Shown: positions 32,901-42,626, numbered from the stretch's first letter. The stretch: DNA of 64,000 nucleotides from Heloderma charlesbogerti (GCA_026122225.1 JANEZZ010000739.1:1426001-1490000); one strand, 5' to 3'. The notes: generated by a model from the sequence alone, not told the origin. Numbers and translations: made by a program.

Positions 32901-35900
32901 ATTCAGGCAATTTCTTCAGAGCGTAAAACCTTCCTGGGCAAAACAAGACGGATTCATCCAGGATTTCTGGGAGAAGGTTTTCAAGTGTTCATTGAAAAAA
33001 TCAAATGAGGGTGAGGTGATAAATCAAGGCTGCAGTGGGGAGGAGGAACTGGAGAGCCTCCCTGGAACTTTCTTTGAGATGAGCATGACTGTTCACAGCT
33101 ACAGTGTTCACAGTGCTGCCCATGCTGTGGCGCATGCTCTACACTCGATGCGTGAATCCAGATCCAAACACAGGTCATGGGTGGCTGGAAGAAAGCTGGA
33201 GCCCTTCAATCTGCAGGCATGGCAGGTATTTTCATGCAAAAGCTCATCTCTTCTTTGTTTGGATTGGGTGGTGACTGTGGGAAATGTAAGATGATACCGT
33301 GCAATCAAAATCCATGTAAAACCTTTTCAGCTTTATTAGGTCCACTCTACATTAATTAATTTTCATTAATTTTATTTCTTTTCTATACCACGTAGCCTAA
33401 GCTCTCTGGGCTGTTCACAAAAATTAAAACCACAAAACACAGCATAAAACCATATAAAATATGAATGCTTAAAACCACCATAGAACAGTACAAACAGAAT
33501 AAAACCTAGCAGCAATGCAGAGATTTAAAATATAGATCTAAAACGCCAAAGATAAAAGACTAGGAGGCTTAAATGCTAAAATACTGGGCAAATAAAAGGC
33601 TCTTCACCTGGTGCCTTTTATTAAGGAGTACGGCATAGGTGCCAGCCAAACCCCTCTAGGGAGCTCATTCCACAGCTGGGATGCCACAGCAGTAAAGGCC
33701 CTCTTCCTGGTAGCCACCCACCTCACTTCCTTTGACGGGGGCTCACAGAGAAGGACCTTTGAGGTTGATCTTAGGGTCCAGACAGGAAGGAGGGAATCCT
33801 TCAGATAATCTGGCCCCAAGCCTTTAAGGGCTTTGACTGTTAATACCAGCACTTTGAATTGGGCCCGGAAATGGACTGGCAGCCAGTGCAGCTGGAAAAG
33901 TACTGGTGTAATGTGATCTCATTGGCCGGTCACTGCTAACAGTCTTGCTGCCCTATTTTGGACTAGCTGAAGTTTCTGGAACATTTTCAAAGGCAGCCCA
34001 GCCTATAACACATTGCAGTAATCCAGATGAGAGGTTATCAGAGCATGGATAAGTGCTAGGCTTTCACTGTCCTGATATGGGTATAGTTACCACAAATTGC
34101 TTCCCAGCTTCTCAATGGAGCATTGCTTGAAGGCATGAGCCCTATTCAGGTCTTCACGTTACCACGTTCAATCAACACACAAGGAGAGGGAACGCTCCAG
34201 CCCCACCCCTCTCTGCTGTCACATCTGTCACTCTGTATACATGGGGGGTGATGGTCTGAAGAGGAGCAACCCCTGTATCCATGGGTTCTTAAACAGGGTT
34301 CTTAATGGGGCCTCCTTGGATACAGGAAGCTCTTGCCTTCCAACTGTCACCATCCACATGTACAGGGCCATGGATGTGGCTGGCAACAGAGCAGGGTGGG
34401 CCTGGAGCACACCCTCTCCTCATGTGTTGAGTGAACATGGTAACAAGAATGCCTGAATGGGGCCATGATACATGAGTTATTTGGGTTAAATTAGGGTTAA
34501 GTACTATCAATTTGCTCATTGTCTCCATCTCCTCTTCCATAGACCCATGATCAGTAACTTAGTTTTCTCAAAGGTCCCATTAGGACAGGATAGGGGTGTG
34601 ATGACTCAATACCTAATTAACCAAATCATTCTGTCACAAATTTATGTTTCCACCTTGTTTGCAATTGGGGACAGACAACTCTTCGTAAGAGACAGACTTT
34701 GCATCCCTCCAGCCACAAAACTCTCAGGGAAAGCCTTTAGGGGGTTAGACCCAGACAAATGTGAAATACTCTCAACAAATCTAGGATAGGTACTTGTCAA
34801 TGTGATTGTGAAAATACTTTGCTGTCCCATTATATCTTTTCCTCTTTGAATTTAGCTCCATCCTTTTCTAAGGGGCATCTCATTCAACAACAGCGCAGGA
34901 GAGACAATACAGTTTGATGAAAATGGAGAAGTAGTCACAGGATTTGATGTTACCAACTGGGTAATTTTCCCAAATCAGTCTTTTCTGAGAGTTCAGGTTG
35001 GAAGGTTCAGTCCACAGGCTCCTCATGGAAAGCAGTTAACAATTGAAGATAAAAGCATTGTGTGGCCTAGGATGTTTAACCAGGTGAGACAGAAAGAACC
35101 TAAAGTTTTTTTAGATGAAAAATTGTAGATGGCTAATTCATATGAGTCTGATTTAACACAACCTATTTTTTGTTAGTTTGTTTAAAATGAACTTAATGCC
35201 ATCTGTCATATACAACGTATCGAGGTGATAGACAAGAATAACAACCATATCTAAATATTAAAGGGCCATAGCTGTGTGGCCCTGTGTTAAGGCTGAGTTG
35301 GAACAATCTCATTCCATCAGTATAACCAGATATCAGCGAGGATTACGTTATATATCATATACTGAGAAAATGTCTCAATGGACTGATCTGAAATCTCAAA
35401 AGAGAGCCTTCTCAGTAGTGATGCCCACCCCCTGGAACAACTTCCCCCATGTAGTTCAGGAGGCTGAAAACAGGACATGTTTAAGATAGGGATGGCGGAG
35501 AATTTCTCCCCGAAACTTCGGGGGGCTGAGCGCCAAAGTGTTCGGCTCCCCGAAGACGTTTCGGGGAGAAATTCTCCGCGCCCCCCGCCCCCCCGGGACG
35601 GGACTTACCTTTCCTGAATGTCCCTCCCAGCGCTGGGTCCCGGCGGCGGTTCGTCGGTTCTTCGTCAGGAGCGGGGGCAGCAGCCGGTCTTTCGACTGGC
35701 TGCCACCGCCGCCATTCCAATAAAAGTTAAAAAAAACCACGCCCCCGTGATAGGCTATGTGATGATTAACATAGCCTATCATGGCTAGATTTGCAAAGTC
35801 ACCCGTGATAGGCTACATAAATCGTCACGTAGCCTGTCACGGGTGACTTAAAAAAAAAAAAAAGCGCATACGGCTAATGGTGGCCCCCATAGGGAGCCGC

Positions 35901-37780
35901 CATTCCCGTTCCTTATTTGTTCGCTGTAGTCTACGTAAAGATTTACGTAGACTACAGCGACCAAATAAGGAACGCGAATGGCGGCTCCCTATGGAGGCCG
36001 CCATTTTGTACGTGCTTTTTTTTTTTTTTTAAGTCACCCGTGATAGGCTACGTGATGATTTACGTAGCCTATCATTGCTGACTTTGCAGATCTAGCCATG
36101 ATGGGCTACGTTAATCGTCACATAGCCTATCACGGGGGCGTTTTTTTTTTTAACTTTTTATTTCGCGGCCAGGTGAGGCGAGGCGCCTCCTCCCCGGCCC
36201 GAATTTCGGCCGGCCGAGGCGGGAAGCCTCCCCCCCTGGCCTGAACTTTGCGGGGAGAGCAGCGAAGTGCCTCCCCTCCACCGCGAAAAGCTGCGAGAAC
36301 AGGTAAGTGGCTTTCGTGCACCCCTAGTTTAAGAGCCTCCTGAAAATGTACCTGTTTACTCAAGCTTCCCCTGGCTTGTAATTAATAATTGTCATGCTGG
36401 TCCATTTTATTCTTTTTATTATATTTTTGTCATACTAGATGTAATTGTTTAATAACAGTATATTTCTAACAGTAATTTTAATTCTTTAGTATGTGAACTG
36501 CTTAGACACTTGGTTATATTAAGTGGCATGTAAGTAGGGATGTTGGGGAATTCTGCCACGGACCCCAATGAGGCTGGATTCCAAGAATCCAGCCTCACTG
36601 CAGTCCGTGGCGGAATGGAGCACTCACCTCTGCGCCACTCCGGAATCCGTCTAGGCTGGCTCCTCCATGCAGTGACCCTGTAGAGCCAGCTGCTGTTTTT
36701 TCACGCGATAGGCTACAGAAATATCTATGTAAATATAATTTGTGTAGCCTATTGCGTGAAAACAGGGACGCAAATGGTGTAGTGGATGCCATTTGTGTCC
36801 AGGCTTAGCACAGCGATACAGCACGGCAATGGCGGCTGTCCGTATCACCAGCGCTGTGAAGCCGGCGGCCAGCTCCATAGGATCACTGTGGAGCAGAGCT
36901 GGCATGGACAGATTCTGGGGGGGGGAGGGACGGATCACCTCCCCCTGTGCCCCCCCCAGCTGGGATGGGGTAAGTGATCTGCCCGCCCCTACATGTAAGT
37001 ATTATTAACAAACTCATAGGAAATCCACTCCATTTAGAACACCACATTTCTTTACACCTGCAAAGGAGTTGTCAACCATCGGATGAATCCTCAACCATAT
37101 CATTTGCAGTCCTAACCCTTCTGCACTGATATTTCTGATTAGGTGCTGCCCCGTTCCCTGTGTAATGACAACTGCCATCCTGGTTACAGCAGGAAAAAGA
37201 AGGAAGGGGAGCCATTTTGCTGTTATGATTGTGTTCCATGTCCACGAGGGAAGGTTTCCTATCAAAAGGGTAGGAGGCATAGTCTTCACAGCTGTCAAGT
37301 GCACTACATCTCATACTATCAAGCAAAACTAATTTAATCAAAATTAGCATGGCCCCTGATCTGGAGGGAGTCAGAATATCTTAGGTGTCCTTTAATATCA
37401 GACTATAGCCAGAGCCCTTGTTATAGAAGAACGTAAATCTCCTTTTCACATACGGGCCTAGTTATGCTTGGTTATGTCTTTCAACACTCAAAACATTGGA
37501 TTTGTGGTTTGATTTAGTTAATAATGTGCTTCATATGCAAATGAAAGAAGAAAGATATATGTAGGTAGCTACCAACAAAGAATGCATGGGCATGTCATCT
37601 CATAAAAACGATGTGTGTTTTGCGTCATGAGAGCTCTATGGCTGACTCTATGTTAGTCATGTAATTAAATATCTCTCCATACCTCAAAAGAAAGAAATTA
37701 CTGCATACAGAAAGGTAGATGCCACAGAGAAGGATTCTGGTGTTTATGCACATTTTATTATATTCTTAAGTCCCATGAAG

Positions 37781-37814
<34 letters not shown>

Positions 37815-40471
37815 AAGCCTTCCACCATTTTAAATGGTGATCGGGGCTTGGGTTGTTCTAACTTTTATAAAATTGGAATAATTTCCCCAATCTCTCTGAA
37901 ACTTTCAGATGCCAGAAAGAAGGTTCATTGTACATATCCTGACAATATCAGGAATATTGGTGAACCTTTGGGGGAGAAAGAGCAGTTTAAAGACAAAAAG
38001 TGAAAAAAGCCGCTCCTTTTGTCAGAAGTGACTTTCAGGGCTCCTTCACCTGGAGCTTTTATTCTATTGAGATTGCTCACTCACAGACGTTTGTGGGTCC
38101 TTTTCATGACGTTGTTAACCTCCAGGGGACATCCAGAGCAATTTCCTGGTTATTGTGCTCCAAAAAAAGTCGGAACGAATAAACCGTCTTTTATTGTCGG
38201 ATTGTTACACTATTCAAACAGCCACGAGATGGTGCAGATTCATTGTGTTCGATGGAACCTTGAAAATAACATGCTACCCTTCTCAGCAGTCATGTGGTCA
38301 CTGTGTGGGAGCATGCGATAAATGCAGAAATGGTCCAGAATGGGAGGGCTGGTGACCATGTTTTTAGTCAAGATTTCTGAAGAAGTGAAAGAGTTCTCAC
38401 ATAAAAGATATTCCTCTTGTACTTTAGTTGGTGAAAAACTGTTTCAATCAAATTTCTATTTGTAGAATAGGAATTCTAATTCTGTCCTCCAATGACAACC
38501 TGAATTGCCCACCACCCTAGGAGAGCCCTGAATTTCCCCTCCCCCCAACAGATCACACAGATCACACACCCCTACAACAACAACCCAGATTGCCCTCTCC
38601 CCACACCCAGACAGCCTTGAATCCCCCAACGCTGAGTTAGCGTGGGTTGTCCCACCAGTAGGTTTGTGTGTTCTGTGTCTCCCCACCCTACAGTAAGAGT
38701 GCGGATGTGCGTATGTCCACCCACACCCCCGTGTGCGAGTTTGTGGGTCTGTGTCTCTCCCCACCCTTCTGTATATGTTTGGATCTCTCCCCAGCCCCCG
38801 ATGTGTGTATGTCCCCCCCCCATGTGCCTGTCTTTCTCCTCATTCTCCAGTGTATGTGCATGCTCTGGTCTGTGTCTCCCCACCCCCTAGTGTGTCTCTA
38901 TCTGTGTCTCCTCAGTCCCCAGTGTGTGCATATGTCTGTCTCTCTCCCCAGTCCCCAGGATGTATGTATGTCTGCTCCCTGCCCACAGTGTGTGTGTGTC
39001 TGTGTGTCCCCACCCCCACCCTTCAGTCTGTATCTGTGTGCATCTTCCCTCACCTCCCAGTTTGTGTTTTCTTTATTATTTCAACTAATATCAGAAACAA
39101 ACAATGAGGGGGGGGGAAACAGCAAAAGAAAAAGTATCCATTCACAATAACATTTTGCAGCACCAATAACACAAAAAGAGGGAAAAGTGCGGGTGCTTGG
39201 AAGGAAAATTGTAAGCAAGCACAATATGTGACATTGCACAACATCATTACTGATCACAAGGCATGTCACTTAACGGCATCAGCCTCAGCTTCCTGGCCTT
39301 TGGGGTTTGGTCCAAAATAAGAGAGCCTCTGGTCTTTTAACCCAGCAGGTTTTTTGATAATTGAATAGAGTTATAGTTGGAGAGTCCCGGAGAGGCGGGG
39401 CTCTCCCCCCCGCCAGAATTTTGGCGGGGAGGGATGGCGCGCCTCCCCCCCGGCCAAGATTTTCGGGGGGAGAAACGGAGCGCCTCCCCCCCTGAAAAAA
39501 GCTGCAGGACCAGGTAAGGGACTTTCGTCCATCCCTATCATAACCTGTCAATCTCTCTTTTCTTTCCAGATATGGATTTCTGCACTGAATGTTCAGAAGA
39601 CCATTATTCAAACTTAGAGCAGATCCAATGCATTCCCAAGGTTATAAGCTTCCTCTCCTATGAAGAACCTTTGGGGATCACTTTAGCTTTCTCTGCTCCT
39701 GGTCTTGCTCTGATCACAGCTTTGGTACTTGGAACCTTTGTGAAGCACCACGACACTCCCATAGTCAAAGCCAATAACCGGAGCCTCACCTACGTCCTCC
39801 TCATCTCTCTCCTTCTTTGTTTCCTCTGCTCCTTCTTGTTCATTGGAAAGCCAAAAACATTGACTTGCCTTCTCCGGCAAACAGCTTTTGGCATCATCTT
39901 CTCACTTGCACTTTCTTCTCTTCTGGCAAAGACCATCATGGTGGTTCTGGCATTCATGGCTACCAAACCAGGATGCAGAATGAGGAAATGGGTAGGGAAA
40001 AAGGTGGCCAATTTGATAGTCATTTCCTGCTCCTTGATTCAAACAGGACTTTGCGTGATTTGGCTGAGTACTTTTCCTCCATTCCCAGATATGGACATGC
40101 ATTCAGTGACTGGGGAAATTGTAGCAGGATGTAATGAAGGTTCTGTCACCATGTTCTACTGTGTCCTGGGCTACATGTTCTTTCTGTCTATTGCCAGCTT
40201 CACCGTAGCTTTCCTAGCCAGGAAGTTACCTGACAGTTTCAATGAAGCCAAGTTCATCACTTTCAGCATGTTGGTCTTTTGCAGTGTTTGGCTCTCCTTT
40301 GTCCCAGCCTACCTGAGCACCAAAGGAAAATACATGGTGGCTGTGGAGATCTTCTCTATTTTAACCTCCAGTGCTGGCTTACTGGTTTGCATCTTTCTCC
40401 CGAAATGCTACATCCTCATGCAGAGGGCTGATCTGAACAACAGGGAGCAACTAATGAGGAGAACAATCTAA
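20692..40471 (+). CDS. Vomeronasal type-2 receptor, copy 2 (complete, six exons)
   Basis: Coding exons join 20692-20957, 22134-22425, 32371-33225, 34856-35083, 37143-37269 and 39570-40471: 2670 bp, about 889 residues plus stop, close to the usual V2R length. All boundaries are GT-AG, phases agree and no stop interrupts the frame. Order of domains: signal peptide (about 1-24), Venus-flytrap ligand domain (about 25-545), nine-cysteine linker (about 548-605), seven helices and short tail (about 610-889). Possible N-glycosylation sequons include NVT in exon 2 and NNS and NQS in exon 4. The conserved V2R segment usually read as LTYGSF is LTCGAF here. The six-exon pattern with a large exon 3 and a single 7TM exon is typical of V2Rs. 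The protein is expected to detect peptide or protein cues at vomeronasal dendrites. Introns are swollen by transposons, including a full-length antisense BovB in intron 2. Confidence 0.93.
20958..22133. other. V2R copy 2 intron 1
   Basis: 1176 bp with GT...AG ends. It contains one complete hAT-like element (21264-21957); the rest is AT-rich with no coding signal. Confidence 0.8.
21264..21957. mobile_element. hAT-like palindromic element (site E, copy 2)
   Basis: 694 bp flanked by a perfect 8-bp duplication CTTTTTTG (21256-21263 and 21958-21965). The right end is GACATCCCTA; the left end AAGGGGTGTGCG is a mutated TAGGGATG. Inside are three near-perfect palindromes built on GATAGGCTACGTAAA / TTTACGTAGCCTATC (about 21531-21576, 21644-21685 and 21716-21757), separated by CAAATGG...GCCGCCATTTGCG inverted repeats. 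No transposase frame is present. The same insertion is in copy 3 (48469-49156), so it predates the duplication. Confidence 0.85.
22134..22425 (+). CDS. V2R copy 2 exon 2
   Basis: 292 bp after acceptor TTCTATTGCAG. Reads [20 protein letters not shown], then the [13 protein letters not shown] segment and [15 protein letters not shown], ending KIPQ before GTAGGT. These are conserved motifs of lobe 1 of the V2R ligand domain. Exon 1 leaves two bases that complete a Thr codon here, and the exon ends in phase 0. Confidence 0.92.
22426..24746. other. V2R copy 2 intron 2, first part
   Basis: Non-coding, largely collinear with copy 3 (49653-51600), which lacks about 380 bp of it (around 22690-23070). 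No repeat family recognised here. Confidence 0.6.
24747..25430. mobile_element. hAT-like palindromic element, left end deleted (site D, copy 2)
   Basis: Begins TGTCAGAGAATTCC without the first TAGGGA and ends CCATCCCTA at 25430. Three palindromes of the GATAGGCTACGTAAAT type lie at about 24984-25027, 25087-25128 and 25203-25247, alternating with GCCGCCATTTGCG inverted repeats. The complete version is in copy 3 (51601-52287), where the flanks GTTCCGTA and GCTCCGTG look like a decayed 8-bp duplication. Confidence 0.75.
25431..27430. other. V2R copy 2 intron 2, copy-specific segment
   Basis: About 2.2 kb (25485-27681) present here and absent from copy 3, where the flanking CCACCGYTGAGG and GAGGTTGTGGGTC sequences are directly joined. 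It contains a short CA-rich stretch near 26030-26085 and no recognised gene. It is either an insertion here or a deletion in copy 3. Confidence 0.6.
27430..27660 (+). mobile_element. L2-like LINE reverse transcriptase fragment
   Basis: Sense remains with [20 protein letters not shown] followed by [10 protein letters not shown], matching the end of the RT domain of L2-type elements (compare ALVSSRLDYCNAL at the end of the element at 16956-18130). Heavily broken. Confidence 0.6.
28042..28053. repeat. BovB target site duplication, left
   Basis: GAAATTTCACAG, repeated at 31275-31286 on the other side of the BovB. Copy 3 has a single copy at 52702-52713 in otherwise identical context (the empty site). 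Confidence 0.9.
28054..31274 (-). mobile_element. Full-length BovB (RTE clade) LINE with one long open frame
   Basis: 3.22 kb, flanked by a 12-bp duplication, with a short (AAC)n-type 3' tail (seen as GTTGTTGTT at 28054 on the + strand). One frame of 1047 codons runs from 31210 to 28067. The N-terminal APE-type endonuclease shows [18 protein letters not shown] and [10 protein letters not shown]; the reverse transcriptase shows [17 protein letters not shown] motif 0 ([12 protein letters not shown]), [13 protein letters not shown] (motif A), [13 protein letters not shown] (motif B) and [10 protein letters not shown] (motif C). The enzyme nicks target DNA and copies its RNA into the nick. Two conserved positions are changed relative to the fragment at 13541-14892: NYCTIALIS for NYRTIALIS and DYPKAFD for DYAKAFD, so activity is doubtful although no stop is present. 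It lies antisense in intron 2 of V2R copy 2. BovB is known for horizontal spread between squamates and ruminants. Confidence 0.95.
31370..32035 (+). mobile_element. CR1 LINE 3' end fragment
   Basis: Contains GAATATGAGTCAGCAGTGTG, CACCACACTTTAAGAAGGA and the tail GGTTGGACTCCATGGC, all CR1 3'-end features also seen at 10237-10915. Copy 3 has the same insertion at 52815-53330, with about 170 bp deleted. Confidence 0.75.
32036..32370. other. End of V2R copy 2 intron 2
   Basis: Non-coding sequence collinear with copy 3 (53331-53664), ending in the acceptor TCTATTTCAG. An open frame runs through it into exon 3 but has no conserved start. Confidence 0.7.
32371..33225 (+). CDS. V2R copy 2 exon 3 (main ligand-domain exon)
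   Basis: 855 bp, 285 codons, phase 0 at both ends. Starts [13 protein letters not shown] and includes [73 protein letters not shown] and the end EPFNLQAWQ before GTATTT. These match the standard V2R order (MVPNEA, GWTWVGLF, AVYAVAHAL, FQPWQ). The usual YGSF is CGAF, changing a serine that lies near the amino-acid-binding pocket in related family C receptors. Confidence 0.93.
33226..34855. other. V2R copy 2 intron 3
   Basis: Starts GTATTT and ends TTTAG. It holds an antisense L2-like LINE tail (33365-34170) and about 620 bp (34171-34790) absent from copy 3. No coding region recognised. Confidence 0.7.
33365..34170 (-). mobile_element. L2-like LINE C-terminal region and 3' end
   Basis: The reverse strand reads SHLDYCNVL near 34010, then [14 protein letters not shown] and [20 protein letters not shown]. 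This is the conserved end of L2-type ORF2 (SRLDYCNAL ... RAFSVAAPRLWNSLP in general form). AT-rich sequence follows. The copy 3 equivalent is 54660-55490. Confidence 0.7.
34856..35083 (+). CDS. V2R copy 2 exon 4
   Basis: 228 bp, phase 0. Starts [20 protein letters not shown] and includes [20 protein letters not shown] and [14 protein letters not shown], ending MFNQ before GTGAGA. This is the end of the ligand domain in V2Rs (FDENGE, YDIVNW/FDVTNW, VGRLDPQAP). Confidence 0.92.
35275..36526 (+). mobile_element. L2-like LINE 3' end, split by a hAT-like element
   Basis: Sense pieces at 35275-35486 and 36327-36526 encode [20 protein letters not shown] and the following C-terminal and AT-rich 3' sequence. 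The 840-bp element at 35487-36326 interrupts it. Copy 3 has the uninterrupted form at 55975-56375. Confidence 0.7.
35487..36326. mobile_element. hAT-like palindromic element (site B, copy 2 only)
   Basis: 840 bp, left end TAGGGATGGCGGAG, right end GTGCACCCCTA, perfect 8-bp duplication GTTTAAGA (35479-35486 and 36327-36334). Copy 3 has one GTTTAAGA at 56168-56175 and no element. Inside are five palindromes: four of the GATAGGCTACGT-type (about 35743-35785, 35802-35846, 36038-36079 and 36095-36135) and one of the GTAGTCTACGTAAAG type (about 35920-35960). Symmetric G/C-rich blocks and ATTCTCC / GGAGAAAT repeats lie near the ends. No protein-coding frame. Confidence 0.9.
36535..36991. mobile_element. 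hAT-like element (site A, copy 2)
   Basis: 457 bp between perfect duplications CATGTAAG (36527-36534 and 36992-36999). Left end TAGGGATGTTGG, right end CGCCCCTA. It has one long imperfect palindrome (about 36702-36757, arms CACGCGATAGGCTAC / GTAGCCTATTGCGTG) and a G-run/C-run inverted repeat. Shared by all three gene copies. Confidence 0.88.
37143..37269 (+). CDS. V2R copy 2 exon 5
   Basis: 127 bp encoding [20 protein letters not shown] and [13 protein letters not shown], the first six linker cysteines. Identical by eye to exon 5 of copies 1 and 3. The last base joins AT of exon 6 to give Asp. Confidence 0.93.
37270..39382. other. V2R copy 2 intron 5
   Basis: Collinear with copy 1 (460-2582). 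Contains a (TG)n tract (about 37784-37812), the unclassified repeat at about 37998-38340 and the minisatellite at 38655-39060. No coding signal. Confidence 0.7.
38655..39060. repeat. GTGTCTCCCCA-type minisatellite
   Basis: Counterpart of 1850-2270, with small unit losses and substitutions relative to copy 1. Confidence 0.85.
39383..39537. mobile_element. hAT-like element remnant (right end), intron 5 copy 2
   Basis: Same truncated right end as at 2583-2735, ending ACCAGGTAAGGGAC and CATCCCTA just before the exon 6 acceptor region. Confidence 0.65.
39570..40471 (+). CDS. V2R copy 2 exon 6 (seven-transmembrane domain)
   Basis: 902 bp after TTTCTTTCCAG, with TAA stop. Seven hydrophobic helices, [14 protein letters not shown] tail and [11 protein letters not shown] end. 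Differs from copy 1 at only a few residues, such as KHHDTP for [15 protein letters not shown] for CLLQQTAFG and MHSVTG for MHSLTG. Confidence 0.95.
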
Positions 40472-40807
40472 AGGAACCCCAAAATTAAAAATTATGAGAG
40501 TCACTTTCCTTTTTTTCTGATTTTGTAAATAATTAGGCCAAGTTACTTACAAGAAAAGACAATGGCCCTACTCTTTTGTTGAATAGGATGCATCTTTTTG
40601 ACAGATGCACAGTCAATCTAGTCCAAAGTCCTAGTGAGTGCAACAGCTCGTGTTTCTAAGTAAACATCCCTTGGATTAACCAGCATATTTACTCTCTCTG
40701 CATGATCCACCAAAAAAGATAATATGTCTAATATGCCAACAAATAAATAATAAAATAACACCAATCCAAGGGGATGTTATGTATTAACCCTAATCTCCAT
40801 AAAGCCT
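40472..40807. other. V2R copy 2 3' flank
   Basis: Collinear with copy 1 flank. AATAAA at 40742-40747 is a candidate polyadenylation signal about 270 bp after the stop. Confidence 0.5.
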
Positions 40808-41017
40808 GGCTTGGCAACTTGTGCCCCCCTCCCAGATGTTGTTGGACTGCAACTCCCACCATCCCACATCATCGGTTATGCCGGTTGGTTCCCTTGTTTT
40901 AATTCTAATACCACTAAGGAATGTCTCTGCAGCATCAGGTTTTAAAATCCTTTTCATCTGGCCTTCAAAAAGAATCCAAAATGTAGCCAGATACAGTATT
41001 GAACATGATATTGCAGG
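40808..41017 (-). mobile_element. Truncated MITE arm joined to antisense L1 ORF1 fragment
   Basis: 40808-40870 is the left MITE arm (GGCAACTTGTG, CCAGATGTTGTTGGACTGC). 40880-41017 is antisense L1 ORF1 (EGQMKRILKPDAAETFLSGI on the reverse strand). Same arrangement as 4027-4242. Confidence 0.65.
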
Positions 41018-41608
41018 TAGGGATGTACGAAAATCACTTACCTGTTGGCGGATTATGTTTATGGTGGGGGGAGGCGTTCCATCCCTCCCCCCAGAATCCT
41101 GGACAGGGGGGAGGTGCTCCGTTCGTCCCCCCTCGAATCCTCCATGGCCGGCTGTGCTCTGCGGCCGGCCAGGCCCAGCCAGGCCAGAGCCATCCGCAGC
41201 CGGATTTCATAGTGGACACTATTTGAGTTCCCCTTATTTTCGCCGTCTTAGTCTACGTAATTATCTACGTAGGGGATGCCATTTCTGTTCCTGCTTTAGC
41301 TGTCATAGGCTACGTAAATATTTATGTAGCCTATCACGGGCTACCATAGGGACACAAATGGCGTCCCCTACTCAGGAAGGCATTTGCGTCCGTAGCAGCC
41401 CGGCAGTGGCTGGAGGCCCCGCTGTGCGTTGGCCTTGCTGGCGGCTCCGCGGCCTGGCTGCAGAGCGAAGCTTGCCAGGCAGGATTCGGGGGGGGGAGGA
41501 ATGGATTGCCTCCCCCCTCGTCGAGGACTTCGGGGGGTGGGACGGAGCGCCTCCCCCCCACCGCAGATGTCCCTGGACAAAACCAGGTAAGTGTTTCATA
41601 CATCCCTA
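41018..41608. mobile_element. hAT-like palindromic element (site F, copy 2)
   Basis: 591 bp with both ends: TAGGGATGTACGAAAATCAC at left and GTTTCATACATCCCTA at right, a TIR of about 25 bp that includes ACTTACCTG / CAGGTAAGT. Palindromes at about 41250-41275 (GTCTACGTAATTATCTACG) and 41309-41340 (CATAGGCTACGTAAATA type). The flanking 8-mers differ (ATTGCAGG and ATACCAAG), so one side has been rearranged after insertion. Confidence 0.85.
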
Positions 41609-42384
41609 ATACCAAGGCATGCTGCTATATAACCATTAGTTTGAGGACCTTGGTGATGACTACAGACTTATTGTACCTTTGGTGTTCAGGCTGTGGAGGG
41701 AGTCACGTATACGTACCCTGATTGAATCCTAAATCCGTATGTGTTTTACATTGATTGAGACAATGGCCTGGTTCACATGTAATGACTAACTATGGGTTAA
41801 ACTACCCATAGTTAGTCAGCACTGTACCAGGGAAAAGCACACACTGCACTTCCTACATGCTTGCCAGTTTTGCTTTATATCCATTTTCATAAACGGTCCT
41901 GGAAAGCCGCATTCCGAAGTTGTTTGACACAACGTCTAAACCCAGAACTCTGGGTTGTTGTGTAACGAACAAACCAAATGTTTTGGCAATACTTTGTTCT
42001 TGGATTAAAACACTGAGTTGTTTTTCCCTCAACAACCCAGGGTTCCAGGTTTCGACTTCACATTAAATAAGCCAGGAATGGGGCACTCCTCTTGTTTTGT
42101 TTTGTAATGAAACTGAATCAAAACAGAAGCAATGGCATGTGGGAAGTAGCCCACTTGCCTGCTATCATGTGGCCATGACAATTCATGGATTAAACAACCC
42201 AGGAAGTGCCATTACATGCAAACCAGGTCAATGTGTGTAAAGGTTATGTTTGTAAATTTAGGATTTTTCAAACAACAACAACAGCAACAACCAACATTTG
42301 TTGCATCTAATGAAGGGAAATACTTATGCCATCATAAAAATGTCAATGTGGAAATACTTATGCCATCATAAAAATGTTAACGTG
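41609..42384. other. Spacer, no gene recognised
   Basis: AT-rich unique-looking sequence with a short inverted repeat around TAACTATGGGTTAAACTACCC (about 41782-41815) and a direct repeat GAAATACTTATGCCATCATA near 42320-42380. Confidence 0.4.
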
Positions 42385-42626
42385 GAGGAGACTGCAGCAG
42401 CTATTTTGGACAGTTTCCTATCTGGTCTCCAGTCCCCCTCTGTCCTCTTCCCTGAAGCTGCAGCTAGACGCTAGACCCTCTATCCTGTGCTGTGGCCATC
42501 CGCGTAGGATAGTCATTAGCCTCCGAGGTTGAAGGCTGATGACTCTCTCGACAGGATGGTGCCCTCGCTGTCTCCGTTTTAATGTCTTTTGAATTTATGA
42601 TTCCAATTCCCCTGGTGAATGACATT
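42385..42626 (+). other. Third copy of the V2R 5'-flank start
   Basis: Aligns with 19058-19290 and 46213-46450 (CAGCTATTTTGGACAGTTT, TCTGTCCTC, GATGGTGCCCTCGCTGTC, GATTCCAATTCCCCTGGTG). The alignment ends where BovB sequence begins. No gene follows, so it is an orphan fragment of a gene flank. Confidence 0.7.

Larger units (their letters stand above)
35084..37142. other. V2R copy 2 intron 4
   Basis: Consists largely of a sense L2-like LINE tail split by two complete hAT-like elements. Ends in the acceptor TTCTGATTAG. Confidence 0.75.

Noticed and set aside
39572..40471. Intronless GPCR gene starting at the ATG of MDFCTEC
   Set aside because: This ATG is internal to exon 6: a splice acceptor directly precedes it, the linker cysteines continue from exon 5, and there is no signal peptide.
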